Source of the DNA: Phanerodontia chrysosporium
Taxonomy: Eukaryota; Basidiomycota; Agaricomycetes; Polyporales; Phanerochaetaceae
Direction of reading: 5' to 3'
Assembly: GCA_001910725.1 (NCBI GenBank)
Contig: MJGA01000031.1
Coordinates: forward strand, 124,001 to 188,000
Length of the DNA stretch: 64,000 bases
The notes beneath the pieces were generated by a model. That model was not told the DNA's origin, ran no database searches, and saw only the letters and a list, made by a program, of their open reading frames with translations. Positions 41,197 through 54,886 of the stretch are shown piece after piece (within the stretch, counting starts at the first letter, position 1; every line of letters begins with the position of its first letter). Both the position numbers and the translations under genes were made by a program.

Positions 41197-43753
41197 GTTC
41201 GACGAGTGCCCAGGTATCGCCGGGTGCGGTGGCGAAGGAGATGGAAGAGGGCGGGGAGAAAGTCAATCTCGCAAGCCTGTCCATCTGACCGTGGGCCTTA
41301 TGTACCGGGCACTGATGCGAGGTTGATGGGCCATCGCTGTCCAGGGGAGCACATGCTCCCTTTCCCCGTTTCCCCGCAGGCGCGCGATCAGAGACCGAAC
41401 TGAATGTGGGGTACCCCCGCGCGCTAGAAACAATTAGCCGGGCCCTCGTGAAGGGGCCTGGCGGCCCGGCCAGGCACGCCCCCTGCACTTGCTGCATGGG
41501 CCATGGCCCTCCTCCAACGGCAACGCTCGAACGGCTGCAGAGACATGACGGCGGGTCTGCCGTAGCGGGGGAGTACGGCCCTTACGCTCAGCCTGTTGCT
41601 CCTCCCGCGCGTGATAGACTCTGCGTGCCAAGGTCTATTCTGCAAGGCCCTTTCTCGGGGCGGGCCTTGCACGCCTTGCACGGGGCACCCGCGCAGGCAA
41701 ACGATGCCCTCGAACGCAACGCAACGGCATGATGCCCGCGCGCGCGGCAACACACCAAGCGGGCGCGGCCATCGGCGCCGCGTCCCAGGCGCACCGCTAT
41801 TTCCCGCGGAACAGCACGTCCGTGTGCGCCTCGACGCCGCGAGCCGCGGCTGCACTGGATCCGAGCGGCGGCGGAGCGAGCTTGCACGGTGGCATGGTGG
41901 CGGGCGCACAGCGCGGAGCTGCGCAAGGCACCGGAAGGCCTCACCGCCGGGCCGGCCGTCGATCTTGAACATGTGCAAAGGCGGTCCCGGGACCGAGCGG
42001 GTCTGCGAACGCCTCTGGTTGCAGTCCGGCGCACTGGAGCTAGCGGTGGACGGCTCAGAGCAGTTAGTGCACACGCCCTGGCTTCGGATAGGCAGCGGTG
42101 CAGCGGACGTATCGCTGTGGAAGCAGCGTGTGGTTCTGGGATTACTCAGGTCTCAGCGTGGCAAAAACGTCTCTCATGAGGCCCCGCTAGACGTGGGTGT
42201 GGAGCGAGGACCTGGTGTCCCAGACTCGAAGGACCAGCCCCGCCGTGCCGTGGACTTGTCCATGTTCGCATACGCTGACGGCGGGAGGCCGCAGGCCCCG
42301 TACACATCATGCAAGAAGCATCCACTTACGGCATATCTCGAGAAGCGAAGAGCTTCTTTCGCATCGTAGCAGAGAAGCATTGCGGTTCCGAACGTGCGGG
42401 ACGTGTGGATCGCCCATTCTAGACATCAAAGATGTCAACGAGACGTCTGTAAGAGATAGAAGCCCACGGTTCTTTACTACCACGGTGTACGGTCGGCCGA
42501 GAGCCAGTGCAAGTACCACCAGGTACGACCCAGGATTTGCAGAAGGCCCGCCGTGCGGGGGTCGCGCCTTGCTGCTCGACGATCGGCTGCCCCATGCTAA
42601 TCAGCTCATTTGCGGTGAAATAGGCTTTCTCATGTATATTAGGGACGTCCGTACCTTTCATAATATGATACTTTCATGGACCCTCTCGGGATGTGCGCGG
42701 TGGCACGTCGGCGAAACTAGCACTTAGTCACTGTTCGCGTAGTTCTGCGAAGGGTTGCTCTGCGGAGGGAAAAGACGGTGCTAGCACTTACCTTAGAATG
42801 CCGCACCTAATGGAATATTGAAGCACTGTGTCCTTCGCTGTTGGAAGCAAGGCTGCAGCTTCCATCCGGGGGATTTGCGGAACTCGAGACCGTGTGGCTG
42901 CGCCGATGGCCTAACAAGGTCCACATCCAGTGCCTGAAATATATGAGTTGAGCGTGCAGACGTGTCTGCATTCTGACATGCTGGGGATACCAGGCAAAGC
43001 ACGCAACAAGCATGCGACGTCCGTAGGTGAAAGCAGCAAAGCCTCATGCAATTCCCACGGCGGCAGACCCGGCGCTTCGGAAAGCAGGCGCATCAAAGCC
43101 GACGCAGTCCAAGAACGGAAGGCGGATCAAAGCTTCCTCATCCTCGGGCCATTGCAGCGACATTTCTACACAGACATATCGCTGTGCGAGTCGTAGCGGT
43201 CTCTGTTTTCTCCCCCTCCAATGCAACCTCGCGTGGCACGGATCACGTGGTTAGAGACGCGGGATTCGTGCTGCAGTGATTGGTGCCTACCGCTACTCGC
43301 ACAGCTGCACCAGCACGGTTCACTAAAATATCCGATACGACAGCCCCTTCCCTGGATATGCATCTGCCGCTCGAGGACCGGGGACTTGCGGCCCGACGAC
43401 TCCACATGCCAGAGGCACACTCGCCGCCCCGCTCGACGGGGACAGGGACTGCACACGACCTCATCGGAGCCGAGCACAGGTAGACTCAGAGGGCTCGTGC
43501 AACGGAGGAGCGGCCCGGCGCGCGATCTCTCTCCGGGCGATCGTTGCGGGGTTGGCACCTCCCGACTGTGCGTCCCTCGCGGGAGCATCTGGGTGGCGAC
43601 ACGGGAGATCTGAGTCTTCGCAGGTAGCTTGATGTACAAACCGCTGCTTCGCGCTTCTTCGTTGCCCATTCGACATCTTGTCCACCGCATGACGGCATTC
43701 GCGCATCGACGCATGCAGGCCACTGTTCACTCTGTCCGTACATCCGCACCGCG
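41197..43753. other. 2.5-kb intergenic region, no confident gene
   Basis: GC-rich left part and more AT-rich right part. A minus-strand frame at 42661-42419 (80 codons) is protein-like but matches no family I know; donor-like ACTTAC motifs lie near 42325 and 42790. Nothing else is supported. Confidence 0.45.
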
Positions 43754-46463
43754 TCAGAGCGTATACCTGAAATCCGGCGCACGGTCGCCCATCGCCCGGA
43801 GCTGCGCGGTGCTGTACTGGAAGCCCTTCTCCTCCATTTCGCGCGCCCGCGCGTCCCGCTGCGCGTTTATCCTGCGGTAGACGAGCACGTTCACCGTGAG
43901 CACTGTGATGCCGATGCCGGTGAACATGAGCTCTAGCGCATCTGCGTACAGTGTCAGCGGGCACGGCGAGGCAGCGTTCGTGGGCCGACGGACGTACCTC
44001 CGAGGACGTAGCGCGGGGCGTCCTGTGTCCGGTACAGCACGGAGGCGATGGCTGGGGTGTCAGCGGTGTCAGGCGGGGTGCTGCACGGAGAGAGAGAGGC
44101 GGCGCGCCGCGGCCCACGCACACCCGGCAAAGTTCCCGAACCCGATGTGCAGCCCGATGGCGGCACCGCGCTTGTACTGCCCGGCGACATTGTTCGCGAG
44201 CCTGCCCGCGCATCCAATCAGCAGCCCGCCCCGCCCCGCCCTCGCACGGCCAGACAGCTAGGACGCACCAGGTGATCACGCCCGGAAACGCCGAATACGT
44301 GCCCGCGACGCAGAAGAAGGTGCCAAAGTACTTGACGCTGAACGGCGCGCCCGAGACCTGGATGCCGAAGCCGAGGATGCACATGGCGTGCCCCGCGAGG
44401 ATGAACGGGAAGCGGTGCCGCGTGCGGTCCGACAGGAACGCGAAGCTCACCGTCACCAGCGCTGCGGTGCGCTGTCAGCGTTGGTCGGAAGAGGTCGGGG
44501 GAAGAACGTACTCGCAAAGACGTAGGGCGGCACGGTGAGCAGTTGGCTTGCTGCGGGGGTGAATCCGAATCTGGGGTGGTGTTTGAGATGTGAGAAGACT
44601 ACGCCCGTGGGGAGACTCTACCCATTGATGATCGATCTGGTGATTCTGAGTCAGTAGAGTTGAGTGCTTGCCATGCGGGATGCTACGCACGGTAAGAAAA
44701 ACGAGATCCCGTAAACTGCAAATTATTGTCAGCTCTAGCACGGCATTCTCAGAACGCGCACGTACGTGGTCCGATGATGGACATGTATATCAATACATGT
44801 GTCCACAGCTGCCAATCTGTGAACGCATCCCAGAGATGCTTGAATGCCCAGTTTTCATCCTCGCCAACGAGAGAATTGTCGTATTCTGCAGGAGCCGGTG
44901 TCAGTAAACACCAAGGCGCGCAGAAGACGGGCCGCACTCTTGCGCCAAATCACGTAGGCCTGCTCCTCTTGCGTGAGGAACTTCGCACTAGTCGGAAAGT
45001 CGATTAGGACTAGAGCAGGACTATGTAAGGCAGATGGCAGACGCATGGAAGAAGGTCACGCACTGAACAGAGAGACAAAGCCGACGAGAATGGTGAAGCA
45101 GCCTTCCAGTATCTGCGAACGATGAGCGCACCACGGAATGTGTGGCATGTAGGCCGACCTACGAAAATCCACGACCAGCCTAGCATGCCGCCGACCCCAG
45201 ACATGAACGAAATTCCGTACGCCAGAATGCCAGAGAATGCGCCTGGGGAATCATGTGAGCAATGGCGGTCACATATATGAGGAATCGGCCCACCAGCCAC
45301 AGTGGCGCCGCCCCAGAAAAGCCCTATGCGGAACTGCAGCTTGTGTCGGGGATACCACATTGAGAGGCTGCCGTGGTGGGTAGTGGTGGGTTCTTTGGCG
45401 CGACTGATGAAGGTGGCGACTTACTACCAAGCTACACCTGGAAAGAAGCCCGCCTCTGCTGCTCCGAGAGCGACACGGACACCGACTAGTTGTGGGTATC
45501 TAATGCATACATTCAGCAGAGGGTACCGCAAGAATGGGGGAGACGTGCGTCTTCACTAGACCCATGAGAGACCTTTGACAGAAGAGTGGTTCAGCCATGT
45601 TCTCTAGCGGGCAGAGCCAGGAACGATATGTACTTACATGATCACACCCCAGGTCATCTACAAAATGCAAGCAATCAATCGTCGCGCTCGTGCAATAGCA
45701 CATAGAGCCTCACAGTGATGACCGGCAGCCAGCTTTCGCCCAGTGTCAGCTATGGGCGTGCCATGGCATTGAGTATGAACGTTACCGTGACGGCCTGAAC
45801 TTCTTCGTTACCAAGCTAGCGAGAATGTGCGGTCAGATAAAGGTCTCGAATCACCAAAGAGAAGGAGTGACCTAGCTGGAAAGTCGACGAGACAGTATGG
45901 CTACATCAATGTGAGAGTGGAAACGCGATGCTGCGCTAGACGGGCGTACCACGAAGTACAATGCCTGAAATGAACCATGAACTCATGCAACGAGCGGGCC
46001 GACAACATGCACACTGACCAAGGCGATGTTATACTGGTTGCCAACAAGATGGAGCTGCGTCGTGAGCCCTTGAAGCTTTGCATTGCCTGCACGTAGGTGA
46101 GGCAAAATCCAATTGGCTCGGGAGCCGATGAATGCTCACCAATATTACCTGTCCACACCGCGTGATTCAGACAACGCGAGGCGCGCCGAGCCACCAGGGT
46201 GACGCACCGCGGTCCAAGAACGAGCAGAGGTACATCAGCGTCAGGATCGGCATGAGCCGCAGGTCGATCTTGCGGTAGAGCCTCCTCTCCTCTGCCGCGG
46301 AGAGGCTCGGCGGCGGCGGAAGCCTGCGTTCGAGGCCGGTCAGATGGGGAAGAGGTGCCGCTTCGAGCCCTGCGTGTGTTTCCTGCGCGTCGTAGCTGCG
46401 CTTGCCCTCGCCGCTGGACGTCCGCGTCGCGCTCGCGGCGCCTTCGATGTCCTGCGTCGCCAT
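43754..46463 (-). CDS. MFS transporter, Dal5/allantoate permease-like (copy 2)
   Basis: From ATG 46463 to stop 43756-43754. Exon 1 ends LMPILTLMYLCSFLDRG. A predicted 9-nt micro-exon (46148-46140, GTAATATTG) restores GNIG before NAKLQ. Later segments include LVYRRINAQRDARAREMEEKG, the LSMWYPRHKLQFRIGLFWGG exon and the tail AMGDRAPDFRYTL. Same family and membrane topology as the other two copies, with many 50-60 nt introns between single helices. The upstream gap to the GH92 gene stop is about 510 bp. Confidence 0.87.
46140..46148 (-). other. 9-nt micro-exon of MFS copy 2
   Basis: The minus strand reads GGACAG|GTAATATTG|GTGAGC. Joined to CGC G upstream and GC AAT downstream it encodes R-G-N-I-G-N, the invariant motif of the family. 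Without it the motif is lost. Confidence 0.7.
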
Positions 46464-46546
46464 GATGCGTACGCGTATGCAGCCTGGCCGTGGTGGGTAC
46501 GAAAGACGAGAGAGGGAGGGTGGTTTCTGCTCACATGTAGCTCCGG

Positions 46547-46786
46547 CTACGGGTTGCTCGAGACATGGCGCAAGCGTGTTCTCACAGATGTCGCGACAGC
46601 AGAAGCCCCGCTGACGTGCTCGCGTGCGGAGGCCTCATCAAAGATATGCATCAAGTCTGGAAGTGAGTCGCTCGTGTGGATGTCGTTTATGCGTCTTTGC
46701 AGGTCGTAAAGTGATATTCGCTCCGCATACGAGGCCGCGAAGATATCCGAGCGCTGTGTCGTGGGCGGGAGGAACGAGCGCATCAT
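46547..46786 (-). CDS. possible small protein, unknown
   Basis: A 79-codon frame from two adjacent ATGs between the GH92 stop and MFS copy 2. It contains ASYAERISLYDLQRRINDIH and DLMHIFDEASAREH, which look like amphipathic helices. No family is recognised and no splice context is clear; it could equally be 5' leader sequence. Confidence 0.2.
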   Translation of the reverse strand: MMRSFLPPTTQRSDIFAASYAERISLYDLQRRINDIHTSDSLPDLMHIFDEASAREHVSGASAVATSVRTRLRHVSSNP

Positions 46787-46973
46787 TGATGGGAGGCCGC
46801 ATGCGGAAGGCAATCGCCTCGAGTGCAAACAGAACCAAATAAAGACCGCGCAGGCATCCGTGAGGCCGCTGAGTTGCACAACGTCTACCCCGTGCGAAAA
46901 TACAACAACTCTGCAACAGCATGCAGCATGGCGGACACGCGAGGTAAGCGGTAATATCCTGCGCACACCCGCC

Positions 46974-49900
46974 CTAGTCATACCCTCCCGTAGACAACGA
47001 AGGTGGCAAAGCATCCGCAGTCTTACCACAAGATACGTTGATATCATCCGTGACCTCTAGTTCGATCGTGGACCCAGCCCTGAAAGCATTCCACTCGATA
47101 AAGCAGTTGGACTTCCAGGGCTCGCCATCAATAGTCACAGACTGCGGTCCCGTCAGCACACGCCTCTCGAATGGCTTCCTGCGGACGAACCTTAACGAAG
47201 ACCTTCCCACCTGTGCCCGTCGTGGGGTTGCCGCTAAAGTTCTTCACACGTATGGTAGTCGCGTTACCAAATATCGGGTTTGCAAACGAGATCTCCCGGA
47301 AGTAGGGCGAGGAGAGCAGGAATTGACGAGTCGCTGGGAGCGGATAGAGGCCGGCGAGGTAGAAGGCGACGTAGCTGCCCATGGCACCAGAGTCTGGGAA
47401 GATGGCGTTAGCGTCAGAACCGACCAGCCTCCCAGAGACGCACCATCGTTACCAGGAAGCCCGTTGACCGAGGTGTTGAAGAACTGCGCGATGGTCTGGC
47501 GGGATGCTTGCGTACTCAGGCCGGGACGGTCAGCGTAATGGTACATGAACGGGATCTGCTGCGACGGCTCGTCTGTCGAGTCGAAGTAGTTCTGGTATGG
47601 ATAGAAGTAAATGCTCGATGTATAAGTTGCGATGTAAAGTGGTCTCACGTCTTCAAAGATGAAGTTCAGCCTGTCGATGAACTTCTGAGGGCCGCCTTGC
47701 AGCTCGATGAGCTTCGCCGTGTCTTGCGGAACGTACTGTAGCACATAGATCAGAGTTGCGCACTTCGTTGGAACCAGAGCTGCTTACTTGAGAATACTAT
47801 GAGAAGACTAGAATGAGCGAGGACACGGTAGAGGCGACAGCACGACGCACTGTAATCGGAGACCCCTCGTAGAACCCGTCGGTATTGACAGCATTCAGGA
47901 AGCAGAACGAGTGCAACGGATCGTTGACGCTGCAGTGCCTCGGGTCCGTGAAGTTGAACGTGCCATTCAGGAAGCGCGGCTGCGTACGAGCACAGGTGAG
48001 CACGCATGGCCCCGACGTATTTGGAGAGCCCACTGACCTGCATCATGCCTTTGATGTCTTCGCGCCCCGGGACGGTGACGTTCGGGTTCCAGTGGTTGAG
48101 GAAGTTCTGCGCGCGTTGTGCATACTGCGGTGCTCATGAGGACTTTGCACGGGCAAAACGGAGACGGTGTGTACCTTGGCGCCGTCCGCGGTGTTCCCCA
48201 TGATCTTGGCAACTTGGGATATGGTGAAGTCGTCGAAGGCGTACTTCAATAGTCATTAGTTGGGGCTGGCGGTAGGTGCATTCGTGAACTCACCTCCAAG
48301 GCTCGTGAAACCTGTTTGGTATTGGTCCCGGACGGCTCCCAGACATCACTGGGTATGTAGCCTAACGCGCGTGGTGAGACCACAGGGCTCATTTCAGCCA
48401 AGCATTGCGACTTACCGAGGCTCTTCCAAATATTGACTTGGCGGCCCTGGAGGTCCCAGTTGGGCGGTTGCTCCTCTGCGTCGGCGATGAGAGCAGCATA
48501 CAGAGCCGCCGCGGACACGTTGAGCGCGTCGAGGTGCTCGTGATATCTAGCACATTGTCAGGACAACGCTCAATATCACAACCAATTGGCGCACTTGACG
48601 AAGAACTCGGCGACGATTGGGTCTCCATCTGCGAGACCGCGTAGTGAGAAACAGAGCGTCACCCTCGAGGTATGAGTATGCTCACTACTGCCGCCCTGTA
48701 TGAAATGCATGTCGGTGGCGCCACGACACTCTGGGAGCCATCCTGAAAACCGCGCCTCTGTTGGCAAGACTGATATCTAGCTCGGAACGCGCTCACGAAC
48801 CTTCGTGCTGTTGGATGTTCAGTAGCCCGCGGACGATTCGTGAGAAGTTGACTGGGTCGTGGAGGGCCATGATCGAGTAGAGCGTGCGATACGTGTCCCA
48901 CTCCACGCTCATGTCAGTAGGAGACCGCTTGCATGCAATGGTGGCCATGCTCACATTGCAATAGAACGAGTCGTAATAAGGCTCAGTCGAGTTCCACCTC
49001 GGGTTCTCGCCAGTATCTATCCAAACGTCAATCGGTCCTTCCTATACCACACGCGAGAGCGCAACTCACAGTCCGCCGGAGAAATATGCGTCCTGTACAA
49101 CGAGCTGTAGAACAGCTCCGTCGTGTTCGCGTCGACGCCGGTGGTGTCGACCTGGATACGCCCGAGGAGCTCGTCCCACTCATCAAACGCCGCTGCGCGG
49201 ACGCGTGCGAAGCCAAAGTCTGGTATTTCTGCTTCCGCGTTCGCACACGCTTGGTCCGCCGAGATGAATGAAACACCGACGCGGGCGAGAATGGACGTGG
49301 GGCCCGCGCCGGGCGCAGGTGCGAACGTGAAGAGCGCGCCGAGTTCCTCGCGGAAGCCTGTAGCCACGGGGTCAATCTAAGCGGAGCTGGCATGGGAGTA
49401 TAGAGGGGTGCTTGCCGAAATAGAGTTGCTGGAAGTTGGTCGATTGTTGGATGCCGGAGTTGCCTAGCCAGGCGCCAGATTGTCTCGGGGTGCCCTACCA
49501 TGCACGCTTAGTTCCCAGAGGAGTTTGAATCACGTTGAGCACGTACTAGCTCGAACCCGTCTCCTCGAAAGTCGACACAGGTAAATGCGCGATATCTTCC
49601 CGGACCGAATGAAGCTGCAAAAGACGCAGCTCCTACAGCATACGGAAGTCAGTAACCGACCCAAAATAATGCAAAAACCTTACCCGTCACTCGTGCAGTC
49701 GTGGCGTTGAGCACCATTTCAGGGTCGGTGCTGCTTTGTTGGCCGTCATTCGTTATATCGACCATAATTCTTGGATTCACGGTTCCAGTGGGAAATGTGT
49801 ACCTAGGAACGGCTCGTTTGCGACGTTTCACAGACATGTGACAGTCGTTTACCTGTGCAACGCAGTACGCCGCGTAGCCGTAAGCTCGACACGCAGGCCG

Positions 49901-50712
49901 GTAGACTGGCAAATGAGGCTAAGGACCGTGTGTTGCAGACCTCTGATGAGAGCGTACCAGATTGGTTGAGAAGTATCCAGGCTGTGCGAAATCGTCTGGA
50001 GAACCTGTGCCTGATGTTAGCACTACAGCGTGTTCCGAAATGAATGGTAGCCCACCGTTTCCGAGGACTTTACGCAGAACCTTCCGCCCAGCCAAAGATG
50101 TGGGACATTCTTCGAACTTGTCGTCGGCTCCGCACGATGGAAATGCAAAGAGTTTGAACAGGGAAAGCGGAATAGACTGAAGGCAAGCACGTGAGTATAT
50201 GTAGTATGAACGCGGTACATCCAACGTACACCTCCAGTCCCTGCGGTGGCCATGTTGTGGTCAGACAGAAGGTATACCTCTGTGTGAACACGAACCGTCA
50301 TCATGCAACTGCGAAAATCCGGTAGCATTAAAGGTCGGGTCCGCATCGTAACCTGCGTGCTGCGGATCTTTAGCAATTCAATTCTCCAACGAGATTGAGC
50401 AGGCGACAAACATTTCCCGGAGAGTCCGTATCCATTCCTGCTTTGACCATCCCATGAGGCAAAGTCACACCTGTCGCCGCACGTTTCTGAGCGATTTATT
50501 CTCACACCGTCATCTGTACTGCACATACCAGGAAATACATGTCCGCCGTTCGTCGTCCCAATGAACAGGTTCACAAGACTTGCGGGATGCGTGATCAGGT
50601 TTGTCGACTGTGCCGCGACAGCTGCCAGAGTTATAGGAGCATATGGCAATACCAGCAGCGAGGCATAAAGCGCGATGGCTCGGCACAGCCCGAGAGTAGC
50701 TCGTCCAGTCAT
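46974..50712 (-). CDS. secreted GH92 alpha-mannosidase
   Basis: ATG 50712 begins a signal peptide (basic start, then ALYASLLVLPYAPITLAAVA). The mature protein opens with NLFIGTTNGGHVFPG and VTLPHGMVKAGMDTDSPGN, then GYDADPTFNATGFSQLHDDG, the N-terminal signature of glycoside hydrolase family 92. Later exons supply YTFPTGTVNPRIMVDITNDG, VSFISADQACANAEAEIP, EWDTYRTLYSIMALHDP, DFTISQVAKIMGN, MYHYADRPGLST and GND(intron)DSGAMGSYVAFYLAGLYP, which carries the acidic cluster at the calcium-dependent active site. The stop TAG is at 46976-46974. Family enzymes release mannose from alpha-linked mannans and N-glycans using calcium, outside the cell or in the secretory path. About 15 short introns interrupt it, and no lesion was found. 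Confidence 0.93.
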
Positions 50713-52129
50713 CGGGTTAGACTCCTCCGTCTGCGAGCTGGGGCTCTCATAACGCGTCGAGGGCGGCTTTTATAGTTCACTGGGCGGAACGGCGGACAGA
50801 CGGACCAGACCTTCTCCGCTGCAGCTTTGTACGAGGGCCGGGGGAAGCAGGCTGGACCATGCGGGCCGTCTCAGCTGACTGAGGGCTCCTTCGAGAAATG
50901 CAGTACGAATGCGGCGGTCGCTGACGAGAGAAGACACGTGTAGTATCTGGTGATACTGAGCGAGAAGCACCTGTTCGCCTGTGTGTATAGATGAGCGACA
51001 TGCTGCTAACTGACTTGGGTAAGGACGCGTAAGTAGGCATAAGCTGGCGGGAGCGGCAGTAGTCGATTAAGGACTTACTAGTCTTTCGACAAGATTACCG
51101 AGACCTTCCTCCGCGAGCACTCAGACATCGCCTTCGCCTCGAGCGAGCTACGTCATGAGGAGACACAGTGAGGCACCGTATGACCACGCTCATCAAAAAC
51201 GAAGGAGCGCAAAGGCTTCTGAACTTCTGGACAGAGCGCATGGGAATTAGCTTCCTCCTAACCCAACTAACATCGATTTCTGAATGCATTCCACTGTCAC
51301 GTAAACTTATGGTTGCAAGGATCATTCTACGACCAACGGATTTCGACTAACGGGTTTCGTCCTCGAGCAGTCACAGCATGCCTGCAGCCTGAAAGTCTTG
51401 TGGTCGAACACGCTAACGCCGCCGCTCAAATCAGCAAAGATACTGCCGTATTGTCATCGTTCACTTGCCAATGTCTTGTTGTCCTGCAACAGCGCATACA
51501 TGTGCAGTGCAGGATGCGTAACTTTCGTCATAACAAAGCGGAAAACAGACACTGCAGATGGTGGGCATCGGTCTGTGAGATGTAAGGTAGCAAAGGAACA
51601 TGATGCTAACTGTGGGAATGTTGGATACTTGCGTGATTACAATGCTCGTACTTACTACGTACTTACTTCATCAGTAGCGTTAGCGCTCAAGCCAGTAAAC
51701 GGAAGACCGCATGCGCGCTTCCACAACTAAGGTTGCTCTCGACAAGCACGACTGACTCTAGTCCCTATCACATCCGCCGCGGCCTGAGGGTCTGCTGAGT
51801 TATTTCCAGCCAAACAGTACGCCGTTTTATCTTCTGTGGCTCGTCTTTCGCACTCTATAGGATTGAGACACGTGCGTTCGAGCTGAATTCCGTGGCGTGC
51901 TGCTAGGTTCAGCAGATAGAATAGGTCCAGGAAGCGACTACACCGTACTGAAACAATGTCACAGGCATACGTGTTTTTGTCGAAGACTCCGTTCATATGG
52001 CTAATCATTTGCCTGTCCGCGCTGGCATAACCCGCGGAGGAGTAGCACAGATTCACCTTGACGGTACTACGTGTAATTACTCACTTGCTCATGCCCTAAC
52101 GTGTATATGATATTGTAGAGCTTCTTTAC
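50713..52129. other. intergenic, divergent promoters of GH92 and AAA genes
   Basis: More AT-rich than its surroundings. A minus-strand frame at 52056-51727 (109 codons, Cys-containing) and a plus-strand frame at 51398-51730 overlap each other. Neither shows a domain, so neither is called. The region separates two divergently transcribed genes. Confidence 0.45.
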
Positions 52130-54886
52130 ATGCATCGTCGAGGGTCGCATGCTGCTCCAAACCTGGCCATACCTGTGGCTCCTGGCGAGACGACCAGCGA
52201 GGATCCAGGCACAGTAGACCCTGCAAACCCATCAGATCCTCCTGCAGAGGATGATACCATTCCCACAGGCGAACCCGGCAGTGTCTTGGAAATACGTCGC
52301 TTGGATGAGGTCATGGATCTACTCACAGGATCGTTGACAGTGAAGCCGACACCTGTCAGCACGGACCAGACATCCTCTTCCAAGCGTAGCAAATACGATG
52401 TTTTCATCTTCACTGTTGTGCGCCGCTTCACACCAATTGGGCAATTCAGCAAACGAGACAAGGCGAAGTCTTTCAAGGTCATGAGAACGCTTGATATTCA
52501 GAGCAGCGAGCTGCGTTCGGTCGGCGCTCAAGTAATTGGTCAGGTCAAGGGAGTCTCCTGGGCTGCAAAGCCGCTACGAGTACGTTTCCTCTATGCGCTA
52601 TGACCTGACGTTAATACGCCATGTAGGTAAACCCTCAAATCTTCCTCGCTTGGCTTCCAGAGCTCGAGGACCACCTCGAGACGCTCTCCGCAGCAGAGGA
52701 CTCACCCACACGGACGCGACACGAACATCTCTCGTTCTTGACAAAATGGCTCAAAACTGAGTACAGACAGACTCTGGAGACACTTGACTCCCTCGTCTCC
52801 AATGGAGAGATCACGTTTGATCTTTTGTGGGCGATATATGTTCCATCCCGAACGATCATCTACACCCGCTGCCCTACGACATCCGAACCACGCGCAGTGC
52901 GCCTCATTCACGCGGAGAAATGCTTGAAGCCGGAGCTAGTCGCGTCTGGAGCTGACCACCTCGACATCTCTGGCCTGTCCAACCATCTTGCCGCTGGCAA
53001 CGATGGGGACAACTCGAAGTTCGTCTACCGTCTTCACGTGCAGTACCTAGAGGTCGACATCGGGCCAAACGGTGCTCGATACGGATACGCGAACCTCGGG
53101 TCCATGCTCGATATCCCGGGTTTCTCTGGTGCGCAAAAGATCACATCTCTCGGCGCGTATCCGCTCCAGTACTATGCGGGTCCTGGCGGGCCTGGGGGTT
53201 GAAGACTAGACTTGTGGAGAGAACTAGGAAGTGGGCAAACTTGGCAGGCGGCGTGCACCACCTCGCGTACAAGGGCGTCGCGTTCCTATGGCAGGCCGTG
53301 GGCGGTCAGTGGGTGGTCACCAAGCACAGCGTAAAGCATCTATGTTTCTGACATACGATGATGCAACTGATGATGCTTGCAGGTGGATTCGCGAATTATG
53401 ATAGACAGGCGTGAGTGTGGCGTCGAATCGCAATGGCGTACGCTGACCTTGCTTGTCCAGAAACGTTTGCGGAGAACATGCCAAACTACGAAAAAATGGC
53501 GTTTGTCTCACGGACCCTCAAAGGCCGTGACGTAGACAGGTATACACTGCGAACAGACACCTCATTCGCTCAAGACGAGATGCCTAGCGTTAAGGATCTG
53601 AATGACGAAGTTCTCATGCTGGCTCCGCCGGCCGTGCACGGATGCAGTCTGGCGGATAAGGAATGGCGTGCGTCGTCCTTAGCCTTCCTGTTCGCTCTTA
53701 CTCACTGCATCTTACAGTGGAATTCGCGGTAGAACTGGTGCAGCCGTTCACGTGGAATACTGAAGCTTACCAGAACCTCGTCATTCCACCCGACCACAAA
53801 GCGGTATTGACTACCCTTGTCGAAGCGCATGGCTCAATCCCTGCCGCCAAGGTCGACGACTTCGTCAAAGGCAAAGGTTTAGGCCTCGTCATCAACCTAT
53901 ATGGGAATCCCGGAACAGGTAGGATGTGGTCTGCATCTTCGTTGCGACGTCGTTGATGTCTGTACGCAGGGAAAAGTTTGACTGCGGAAGCTATGAGCGA
54001 ACGTATGCCTTCTCCGTCATTGCGTACGATACTACCTGAGTTGGGCTGACACGTATATCACTAGATCTGAAGAGTGCGCCGGCTCGATGTAATTGTCACT
54101 TATCGTAGTACCTAACCACATCACTGTAGAGCCTTTGTACGTCGTTGGTGCAGCTGATCTCGGTACCGCCGCGCCGCACGTCGATCAAGCTCTGTCAAAG
54201 ATCCTCAAGATCTCTGCCACATGGGGAGCTGTGGTCCTCATCGACGAGGCCGACGTCTTTCTCGAAGAGCGTGCTCTGCATCACATTGAGCGGAACGCCA
54301 TGGTCGCTGTGTTCCTTAGGCACCTCGAGTACGTTGCCCCTTATCTCGTGATCATTTTATCAAGAACTGACTTACGGTATCCAGATACTTCCGCGGCATC
54401 CTATTCCTGACGACGAATCGCGTCCGCGTCTTCGACGAGGCCTTCCAGTCGCGCATCCACGTCTCGCTGCGGTATCAGGACCTCACGTCCGAGTCGCGCC
54501 GCACCATCTGGGTTGCCTTCCTGCGCAAGGTGCGCGGCCCAGACGCCGTCGACGGCGGCTTGACGCACGAGGAGCTGCGTGAGCTCGGCGAGAAGAGGAT
54601 CAATGGCCGCCAGATCAAGAACGTCGTGAAGACGGCGAGCGCACTTGCGGCTGGCCGCCAGGAAACGCTCGTGTACAAGCATCTCGTTCAGGTGCTGGAT
54701 ATGATGAACCAGTTTGATGCCAGGTACGTAACTCCCACCTTGAATATGCAATCCTGCCCGCCTGACCACGGTTCCTTTAAGCCACTCCATGTATAATTAG
54801 CTTGGGTCTCGGCCAATGTCCGGGTGGTGTCTAGTGAAGCTTGTACTTTTAGAGGATTTTGGACGTACTCTGGATATCTCATGTAA
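52130..54886 (+). pseudogene. fungal AAA ATPase (DUF7025-type) with apparent frameshift
   Basis: ATG 52130. The N-terminal domain (TFDLLWAIYVPSRTIIYTRC, YLEVDIGPNGARYGYA, ITSLGAYPLQYY) is typical of the large fungal AAA family with an uncharacterised N-domain. The ATPase core follows: Walker A GNPGTGKSLTAEAMSE across an intron, Walker B AVVLIDEADVFLEER, sensor FLTTNRV and the arginine finger region FDEAFQSRIHVSLRY. Introns are short, for example 52580-52626. At 53194-53198 a run of five G ends the frame in TGA; the next conserved block (LKTRLVERTRKWANLAGGVH) resumes one base out of register with no plausible intron. One missing G explains it. The last exon probably ends at TAA 54884-54886. 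It is a young pseudogene or a sequencing error. Confidence 0.7.

Noticed and set aside
41434..42074. Minus-strand frame of about 216 codons
   Set aside because: Cys/Arg/Ser-rich without domain, overlapped by plus-strand frames of similar length.
43166..43723. Minus-strand frame of 185 codons downstream of MFS copy 2
   Set aside because: No domain, no splice context, and plus-strand frames overlap it; probably 3' flanking DNA.
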